From: Nitrolancea sp040255925
GTDB lineage: Bacteria > Chloroflexota > Chloroflexia > Thermomicrobiales > Thermomicrobiaceae
DNA: 20,268 bases
Direction of reading: 5' to 3'
NCBI GenBank assembly: GCA_040255925.1
Contig: JBDZVX010000038.1
Coordinates: 1-20,268, forward strand
Below are positions 15,519 through 20,268 of the stretch, in pieces. Within the stretch, counting starts at the first letter, position 1. The number at the start of each line of letters is the position of its first letter. Made by a program: the position numbers and the translations under genes. The notes under the pieces were generated by a model. It saw only the letters and a program-made list of their open reading frames with translations, ran no database searches and was not told the DNA's origin.

Positions 15519-16964
15519 TCAACCCGTTTGGCATACCGGCCGGTCCACCGGTTTGCCGGTGGCCTGCCACGCGGCAAAGCCCCCGGCCAGGTTGATCACG
15601 TTCTCGAAGCCGTTGGCCCGCAACAGGCTGGCACCGATGGCGGAGCGGGCTCCACTCCCACATTGGACGACGATCGGCTTCTCCCGGGGAAGCTCGGTGA
15701 GCCGGTCGGTGAGATCGCCAAGGGGGATGTGTATTGCCCCCGGTAGATGCCCGGCCTCCCATTCAGTCTGGCCACGGACATCCACAATGGTCACCGCATC
15801 GGCCTGGAGTAACCGGGCCAGGTCCTGGGCGGTCATCTGTGGGACCGTTTCGAGTCGTCCACCCCCGTCGATCCAGGCAGCCAACGCCCCCTCGGCATCG
15901 AAGTAGCCGTTGATCCGGTCGAGGCCGATCGTGGTCAAGTCACGGGTCGCCTCATCAAGGCACTGATCGCAGCGGTGATCGATCAACAGGGAAAACGACG
16001 CGTCATAGGGGATCAACCACCCGGCCCAGGTCGAGAACGCCTTGTTCAGCGGAATATTGATCGTGCCCGGAATATGGCCGGCCGCGAACTCAGCCGCTGG
16101 ACGCGTATCGACTATCGTGTCGCCCTGCTTGAGCAGCGCGGCCGGTTGGCTTCCCGTGTGATGCTCGGGGTGATGGAAGCCGTGGAGAATAGGCGGCCCT
16201 TCCTTATTGATCCTTTTCATTTCCGCGAAGTACTTCGGTGGCTCTGGCTGCCCGCTCAAGACCGCCGCCACGAATGCCTCCTCGTCCACCGGCGCGAACG
16301 CCCAGTTGGTGATCCGCTCATACCCGAGCGTCGACTGCCGGACGGATGAGAGCCCCTTGCCGCAGGCGGAGCCGGCCCCGTGACCGGGCCAGATCTGGAG
16401 ATAATCGGGTAGGTGCTGGACCTTCCGTAGCGAGCGATAGAGCGTCCGGGCCGCGGCCTCCTGGGTTCCGACCAGCTTGGCGGCTTTCTCCAGCAGGTCG
16501 GGCCGTCCCACATCACCCACGAACATGAAGTCACCCGTGAAGACGCCCATCGGCCGATCGGTGGCCGCGGTATCGGTCAGCAGGAATGAGATGTGCTCGG
16601 GCGTGTGGCCGGGCGTATGCATCACCTCGATCCGGATATTTCCGACCTTGATGATGTCACCGTTTTTGACCAGGGTGGCGCCGTCATCCTTGGCGAACCG
16701 GTACTTCCAGGACTCGTCGCCCTCGTCCGAGAGGTACATCCGGGCGCCGGTCCGGACAGCCAGTTCACGCGTGCCCGAGACGAAGTCGGCATGGATATGC
16801 GTCTCGGTCACGGCGGTGACCCGGAGACCTTCCGCGGCGGCGGCCGCGATGTACTGGGCGGCGTCCCGGTTTGGATCGATCACGAGCGCCTCGCCGCTCG
16901 CCGCGCAGCCAACCAGATAGCTCGCCTGCGCTAAATTCTCGTCGTAGAACTGCTTCAGAATCAT
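15519..16964 (-). CDS. Persulfide dioxygenase-rhodanese fusion, CstB-like
   Basis: A 481-aa cytoplasmic protein in three parts. Residues 1-250 are an ETHE1-type metallo-beta-lactamase-fold persulfide dioxygenase: THIHAD (His56, His58, Asp60), MHTPGHTPEH (His116, His120), TGDFMFVGDVGRPDL (Asp145) and WPGHG (His195). By homology to ETHE1, mononuclear iron is held by His56, His120 and Asp145. Residues 275-370 are a rhodanese fold whose usual active loop is replaced by HRCDQCLDEAT, so it is probably inactive or altered. Residues 375-481 are a normal rhodanese with the loop QCGSGARS and catalytic Cys435. This matches the CstB architecture known from Staphylococcus, which turns persulfide into thiosulfate. 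The ATG at 16964 has a weak GAGG upstream. It is the last gene of the operon with TauE and the YgaP-like rhodanese, 76 bp after TauE. Confidence 0.88.
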   Translation of the reverse strand: MILKQFYDENLAQASYLVGCAASGEALVIDPNRDAAQYIAAAAAEGLRVTAVTETHIHADFVSGTRELAVRTGARMYLSDEGDESWKYRFAKDDGATLVKNGDIIKVGNIRIEVMHTPGHTPEHISFLLTDTAATDRPMGVFTGDFMFVGDVGRPDLLEKAAKLVGTQEAAARTLYRSLRKVQHLPDYLQIWPGHGAGSACGKGLSSVRQSTLGYERITNWAFAPVDEEAFVAAVLSGQPEPPKYFAEMKRINKEGPPILHGFHHPEHHTGSQPAALLKQGDTIVDTRPAAEFAAGHIPGTINIPLNKAFSTWAGWLIPYDASFSLLIDHRCDQCLDEATRDLTTIGLDRINGYFDAEGALAAWIDGGGRLETVPQMTAQDLARLLQADAVTIVDVRGQTEWEAGHLPGAIHIPLGDLTDRLTELPREKPIVVQCGSGARSAIGASLLRANGFENVINLAGGFAAWQATGKPVDRPVCQTG

Positions 16965-17040
16965 TGGTTAACCTCTTGATTCACTCAAGGTATCGTGCGT
17001 TCGTTGTCGTTCAAAAGACCTTCCCGGTCGTCCGGTACGC

Positions 17041-17820
17041 CTAGGCCAGCCATGCGCCGCTGTTCTGATAGAGAATCACGGCGCTCATCACCAGCAACAA
17101 AACCGCAAATGACCGCCGGAGGGCGTGCGGCGAGATGTAGCGAACCAGGAAGGTTCCGGCCACGGTGGCCAGGATCGCGACCAGCGTGAACGTCACCAGC
17201 ACGTTCCAGTCGATAGCTACCTGCCCAAGGTACCCCACGAATCCGGCGGCAGCGGTCATGGCGATCACCAGGAGAGACGTGCCTACCGCCTGTTTCATCG
17301 GCAGCCTGACCAGCAGCACCAGTGCCGGGACGATCAGAAACCCACCGCCGACACCGACCAGTCCGGTCAGAATCCCGACCGCGATTCCTGCCACGGCGAC
17401 GAGTCCGATCGAGTTGGCCGTTTTCGCGGCTCCCGGAGATGTGGCCGGCGCCGGCTGTTTGTTCCGGAGCATTAAAACGGCCGCGCCAAGCATGACTACG
17501 GCAAAGAGCACGAGCTGCACGGTGCCGCTGACGAACGAGGCGAGGTGGGTGCCGAGATAGGTCCCGGCCATAGCGATACCGCCGAACATCAGGGCCACGC
17601 GCGGTTGGATATTGCCGATCCGCCAGTGTCGAACCGCGCCGAAAAGGCTGGTCGTCCCCACCACCGCCAGGCTCATGGCGATGGCCGGCTTTGCGTCCAT
17701 GCCGAGCACATAGACGAAGATCGGCACCGTCAGGATCGAGCCACCCCCACCCAATAGGCCGAGGGATAGACCGACCACCGCCGCGAGCGCCAGGCCGAGG
17801 AGAGCCATTACCGGCAGCAT
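17041..17820 (-). CDS. TauE/SafE family sulfur-anion exporter
   Basis: A 259-aa polytopic membrane protein with about eight hydrophobic segments. Both TauE/SafE repeats are visible. The first has GLSLGLLGGGGSILTVPIFVYVLGM and then AIAMSLAVVGTTSLFGAVRH. The second has VGILTGLVGVGGGFLIVPALVLL and then AVGTSLLVIAMTAAAGFVGY. The family exports sulfite, sulfoacetate or related anions. In this operon sulfite or thiosulfate made by the dioxygenase is the likely cargo (inference). The ATG at 17820 overlaps the upstream rhodanese gene by 13 bp. An ATG at 17808 would form a TAATG junction with that gene's stop and is equally possible; neither has a clear ribosome binding site, which points to translational coupling. 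Confidence 0.88.
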   Translation of the reverse strand: MLPVMALLGLALAAVVGLSLGLLGGGGSILTVPIFVYVLGMDAKPAIAMSLAVVGTTSLFGAVRHWRIGNIQPRVALMFGGIAMAGTYLGTHLASFVSGTVQLVLFAVVMLGAAVLMLRNKQPAPATSPGAAKTANSIGLVAVAGIAVGILTGLVGVGGGFLIVPALVLLVRLPMKQAVGTSLLVIAMTAAAGFVGYLGQVAIDWNVLVTFTLVAILATVAGTFLVRYISPHALRRSFAVLLLVMSAVILYQNSGAWLA

Positions 17821-18443
17821 TGGGCAGCCCGGCCGTTGGACCGGCCGGTATCCGGCGCAACGCCGTCCTTGAGCGCCCGAACCATCGCATCGACATCGCA
17901 GTTCGCCGGCTGGTTATATGGGAGCTTGGCGAGCAGCATCGCCATGCCGCAGGTATCGGTCAGTCCGGAGAAGGCGAGTCCGCTGCCGATCGCTGTTGGG
18001 ATGAGCCCAAACCGGCGATTGACGGTCAGCGCGAGCAGCCCACCGGCGGCAGCCAGCGCGCCCGCCACGATCCGGACTTGGCGCTCGAGCGACAGGCGCT
18101 CCGGCCCCCGCGTAACCGGGTGTCCGGTGGCCTGCCAACTGTTTAGTCCGCCATCCAGCACGTGCAACTGCGGCATGCCGGCAGTCCGAAGCACGGCTTC
18201 CGCCTGGCGAGCACGTTGGCCGGAACGGCAAATCAGGACGACCGGACTTGTGACGGCGGACCGGATCTCTCCAGCATGCTCGGACAGCGTATCGAGCGGC
18301 ACGTTATACGCGCCGTGGATGTGAGCCGACTCGAACTCGCCTGGCGTGCGGACATCTAAGAGCCGCACGTCCGTACGCTCGGCGATGAGCGCGGAAAGGT
18401 CCTCGGAGTTCAAAACGGGGGCAATCGTGGGTGTAGTCGTCAT
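17808..18443 (-). CDS. YgaP-like membrane rhodanese (rhodanese + DUF2892)
   Basis: A 211-aa protein. Residues 10-112 are a rhodanese domain: LLDVRTPGEFESAHIHGAYNVPL, the active loop CRSGQRA with catalytic Cys72, and VLDGGLNSWQATGHPV. Residues 120-175 form a hydrophobic hairpin with FGLIPTAIGSGLAFSGLTDTCGMA, the DUF2892 pattern seen in E. coli YgaP. It would bind sulfane sulfur at the inner membrane face and could pass it to the neighbouring exporter or dioxygenase. The last 30 residues are polar with a terminal Cys-Cys-Arg. The ATG at 18443 has GGAG seven bases upstream. It is the first gene of the three-gene operon driven by the promoter at 18533-18561. Confidence 0.86.
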   Translation of the reverse strand: MTTTPTIAPVLNSEDLSALIAERTDVRLLDVRTPGEFESAHIHGAYNVPLDTLSEHAGEIRSAVTSPVVLICRSGQRARQAEAVLRTAGMPQLHVLDGGLNSWQATGHPVTRGPERLSLERQVRIVAGALAAAGGLLALTVNRRFGLIPTAIGSGLAFSGLTDTCGMAMLLAKLPYNQPANCDVDAMVRALKDGVAPDTGRSNGRAAQCCR

Positions 18444-18525
18444 TCATGCTCTCCAACTTCGGGTTCAGCATTATCAATCCGTGATCCAGGTTCGGTTTCT
18501 TCGCCTGAACACGGCTAACACAACT

Positions 18526-18543
18526 GTATGCCAGTATAGGAAT
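18526..18543. promoter_or_regulatory. Candidate ArsR operator at the sulfur-operon promoter
   Basis: Read on the minus strand, ATTCCTATACTGGCATAC covers the -10 box. It shares the 10-mer GTATAGGAAT (plus-strand 18534-18543) with the arsR promoter, and both -10 boxes read TATACTG. It is probably a binding site for the ArsR-family protein at 18700. Confidence 0.45.
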
Positions 18544-18561
18544 ATATGTGGCAGATGTCAA
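18533..18561 (-). promoter_or_regulatory. Strong sigma70-type promoter of the sulfur operon
   Basis: On the minus strand TTGACA (18556-18561), a 17-bp spacer and TATACT (18533-18538). The -35 is perfect and the -10 matches 5 of 6. It stands out as an AT-rich island upstream of the YgaP-like rhodanese gene. Such a strong promoter implies repression when not needed. Confidence 0.78.
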
Positions 18562-18637
18562 GGGGGGCGGGGGCGATTATCGATTCTCCGGATGGCGAGA
18601 ATCGTGGGGGCGAAGTCCCTGGCGACTCCTCGCGTCA

Positions 18638-18659
18638 TGGTATACTGCTGTATAGGAAT
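18638..18659 (+). promoter_or_regulatory. Extended -10 promoter and candidate operator of the arsR-type gene
   Basis: TGG followed by TATACT (18641-18646) forms an extended -10 element; no good -35 box is seen. TATAC-N4-GTATA (18641-18654) is an inverted repeat over it, and GTATAGGAAT (18650-18659) repeats the sequence found at 18534-18543. Autoregulation is likely. Confidence 0.5.
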
Positions 18660-18699
18660 TTACAAAATTGAGTGAACGCCGAGTTTTGGAGGTCGGATA

Positions 18700-19050
18700 G
18701 TGAAACGGATCGTATCCCCGGAAGTCCTGGAATTGATTGCCGAACGCTTTCGGGTGCTGGCCGATCCCGCCCGGCTCCAGATCCTGAATGTGCTTCAGAC
18801 CGGGGAGCAGACCGTTACGGAGTTGATGCGGGCGACTGGCTTCCGTCAGGCCAAAGTCTCCAAGCATCTCCAACTGCTCTACAACCTCGGGTTCGTTGAC
18901 CGGCGCAAGGAAGGGCTACACGTCTACTACCGCCTGGCATCCGAGGATGTGTTCCTGCTCTGCGACATCGTGTGTCGCAGGCTACAAGTAGAGGCGGATC
19001 GGCGACAAGAGGTTCTCGAAGAACTTGCTGGGCTGGGAGCGGAAGCCTGA
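18700..19050 (+). CDS. ArsR-family winged-helix regulator
   Basis: A 116-aa repressor-type protein. It begins with helices around FRVLADPARLQILNVLQ (18-33). The helix-turn-helix spans about 37-61 (TVTELMRATGFRQAKVSKHLQLL) and the wing is VDRRKEGLHVYYRLA (66-80). Two cysteines, Cys88 and Cys92, lie four residues apart in the last helix. There is no CadC/ArsR metal box ELCVCDL. Given its divergent neighbours it probably senses persulfide or another reactive sulfur species, as BigR and SqrR do, but its cysteine placement differs from their alpha2/alpha5 pair. Start is GTG, with GGAGG (18688-18692) 7 bases before it. It is transcribed divergently from the sulfur operon across a 256-bp region that holds both promoters. 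Confidence 0.9.
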   Translation: MKRIVSPEVLELIAERFRVLADPARLQILNVLQTGEQTVTELMRATGFRQAKVSKHLQLLYNLGFVDRRKEGLHVYYRLASEDVFLLCDIVCRRLQVEADRRQEVLEELAGLGAEA

Positions 19051-19076
19051 CCGGCCGGTGATCCGGTGGGCGTCTC

Positions 19077-19595
19077 TTAGACGGTGAAAACGATAGCCTC
19101 CGTCTTGGATGGGTCCGGAAGGTAACTCAGCGACCTCGCATGGACATCCCGAGGGATTTCAAAGACAAAGGTGGCGGTTGCCTTACCGTCACGGTCGAGC
19201 GACGGTAACGGAAAGGGGTCCGTCAACCCGGTCACCGTCACCGGGTTGAAATCGACGCCGTCGGCCGTGCGCAGTATCACCTGGCCTGGAGTGATCACAT
19301 CGTGACCAACGTTCTCCAGCAAGATCTTCGCGGTCCAGTATTTCCGTCCCTCGGGTGGGACCGGGGTCGTCTCAGCGGTTTGAGCGTTGTCGGTGACTCG
19401 GATGATCGTGATCTTGTGAATCTGGTTCTCCGTCTCCACGATCCGGCCATAGGACCCGGCCCGGAGCGTTGAGGTCGTCGTCCCATAGGCTGTCGGATCG
19501 GAGATGGCGCTGCCTCCACAGGCGGCGAGGCTCAGGACCATGAGCAGGAAGAGGAACGCCTTTCGTATCCGTGACTTGACGTGTGGACGGCTCAT
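19077..19595 (-). CDS. Small lipoprotein with DUF4352/telokin-like domain
   Basis: A 172-aa secreted lipoprotein of unknown function. Positive residues, then FLFLLMVLSLAAC form a lipoprotein signal with lipobox LAAC and lipidated Cys26. The mature part has the features of DUF4352-like beta sandwiches: IVETENQIHKITIIRV, WTAKILLENVGHDVITPGQVILRTADG and KATATFVFEIP. The ATG at 19595 is chosen because GGGAGG lies 9 bases upstream and it places the signal peptide at the N-terminus; a longer frame adds 45 residues with no such sense. It converges on the ArsR-type gene with 26 bp between the stops, so it is probably unrelated to the sulfur module. Confidence 0.8.
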   Translation of the reverse strand: MSRPHVKSRIRKAFLFLLMVLSLAACGGSAISDPTAYGTTTSTLRAGSYGRIVETENQIHKITIIRVTDNAQTAETTPVPPEGRKYWTAKILLENVGHDVITPGQVILRTADGVDFNPVTVTGLTDPFPLPSLDRDGKATATFVFEIPRDVHARSLSYLPDPSKTEAIVFTV

Positions 19596-19661
19596 ATTCC
19601 AGATCCTCCCGTAGACAGCTTTCGCACTGCTTCGCGGCGGGCGGCGCGCTAAACCGTAGCG

Positions 19662-19691
19662 AGCATAGCCCATAGATACGAAATCTGCCAA
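19662..19691 (-). promoter_or_regulatory. Candidate promoter of the lipoprotein gene
   Basis: Minus strand TTGGCA (19686-19691), an 18-bp spacer and TATGCT (19662-19667), about 65 bases before the ATG at 19595. Moderate match to sigma70 consensus. Confidence 0.4.
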
Positions 19692-19913
19692 AGTGGTTGC
19701 CGGTCTGGCCGCTTTCGCTCTGCCGGCCACTGCCGCTGGGCGCGTTTACGCCGGACGTTCCTCTGGCTGCTTCACTGGTATCTGCCTTGCACTGTGATCG
19801 GCGGTGCGGGCGGACCTGGACACGCGCTTCCACACCCCGGCTGAGGAGCAGTTGCTCGAACGGCCGCGTGAAGTGGTGGCGTGGGGTCATGAGGCGGAGA
19901 GGCCTCCGGAAGC

Positions 19914-20150
19914 ATGCAAGGATTTTTCCCTCCGGTACGCGTCGCGTATCCCCATTTCGGATTCCGTGTCGCTTTCAAACCGGAACACCTGGTTACCAGC
20001 GATGCGCCTCCGGCGTTCGTGACATGGGTCTCGGTGCCGCGGTCGACTGGTCGGCTCGATCTTCGCGCTGGATTTGGTCCTGGCGGGAGATCGTACTGGC
20101 TGCATGTAATGACCGACTGGTGGCTCGACGAACCGGAAACGGATGAATAG
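19914..20150 (+). CDS. Doubtful small ORF ahead of the oxidase gene
   Basis: I do not recognise this 78-aa frame. It reads HFGFRVAFKPEHLV in the middle and ends HVMTDWWLDEPETDE, finishing 9 bases before the oxidase start. Its third-position GC is low for this genome and it has no clear ribosome binding site, so it may be chance. Overlapping frames on both strands are no better. Otherwise the stretch 19611-20159 holds only the candidate lipoprotein promoter. Confidence 0.2.
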   Translation: MQGFFPPVRVAYPHFGFRVAFKPEHLVTSDAPPAFVTWVSVPRSTGRLDLRAGFGPGGRSYWLHVMTDWWLDEPETDE

Positions 20151-20159
20151 GACGCTGTG

Positions 20160-20268
20160 ATGGCGTACCGCGCGCCGAGCCTGGAGCGTGCTTTTCGTGA
20201 GCCCGAGGGCCTGGGCAGTTGGTTGACCACGGTCGACCATAAGCGAATCGGTATCCTCTACTTCATCT
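20160..20268 (+). CDS. ctaD: Heme-copper (cytochrome c) oxidase subunit I, 5' end only
   Basis: The first 36 codons of a gene that leaves the window. The reading is MAYRAPSLERAFREPEGLG and then SWLTTVDHKRIGILYFI. The 'W-TTVDHK-IGILY' motif is the conserved start of subunit I of aa3-type terminal oxidases, just before the first transmembrane helix. The protein would reduce oxygen to water at the membrane and pump protons. AGGA (20149-20152) lies seven bases before the ATG. No subunit II gene is found upstream within this window, where many ctaCDE operons have it, so the operon order here is different or subunit II lies downstream. Confidence 0.8.
   Translation, partial: MAYRAPSLERAFREPEGLGSWLTTVDHKRIGILYFI

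Noticed and set aside
15160..15906. 248-aa plus-strand frame upstream of and inside the dioxygenase gene
   Set aside because: No ribosome binding site, no family pattern, and its second half is antisense to a well-supported gene.
16985..17896. 303-aa minus-strand frame over the TauE gene
   Set aside because: Arg/Gly-rich frame-shadow; the TauE frame has clear membrane segments and family motifs.
19697..20146. 149-aa plus-strand frame before the oxidase gene
   Set aside because: Arg/Ser/Trp-rich composition typical of a chance frame, with no motif.

Overview
The window is a high-GC stretch of bacterial chromosome, probably from a Chloroflexota (Thermomicrobia/Sphaerobacter-like) organism. 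That placement is an inference from gene style, GC-rich codon use and the heme-copper oxidase start, not from a marker gene. It is draft assembly: 100 Ns lie at 14245-14344. No tRNA, rRNA or CRISPR array was recognised.

Left edge (1-2166, + strand): a small four-helix membrane protein resembling DUF6220, a strong hairpin, then a BCS1/CDC48-like AAA+ ATPase (691-2166) behind a clear Shine-Dalgarno.

Centre (2204-15198, - strand): a 13-kb co-oriented block, read from right to left. It opens with a near-consensus sigma70 promoter overlapped by an inverted repeat. Next come a GH73-type glucosaminidase with peptidoglycan-binding domains (interrupted by the N gap), a 1766-aa DUF6603-like giant protein, and a 1153-aa Fn3-like giant protein joined to it by an ATGA overlap. 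A 463-bp spacer with a decayed transposase fragment follows. The block ends with a peptidoglycan-binding/beta-rich protein, a small probably frameshifted gene, and a caspase-fold peptidase with a visible His/Cys dyad. None of these proteins has a recognisable signal peptide. This is the least explained part of the window and the best candidate for an undescribed system: a wall-targeting hydrolase, very large beta proteins and a caspase-like protease, facing an AAA+ ATPase that converges on the block.

Right side (15519-19050): a compact reactive-sulfur module. A YgaP-like rhodanese (DUF2892), a TauE/SafE exporter and a CstB-like persulfide dioxygenase-rhodanese fusion run on the - strand. An ArsR-family regulator diverges on the + strand. 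The two divergent promoters carry related AT-rich motifs over their -10 boxes, so the ArsR protein probably controls both. The expected scheme is oxidation of persulfide to sulfite, sulfane-sulfur transfer by the rhodanese domains, and export of the sulfur anion.

Right edge (19077-20268): a small lipoprotein with its own promoter, about 560 bp with no secure gene, and the first 36 codons of a heme-copper oxidase subunit I running off the end.
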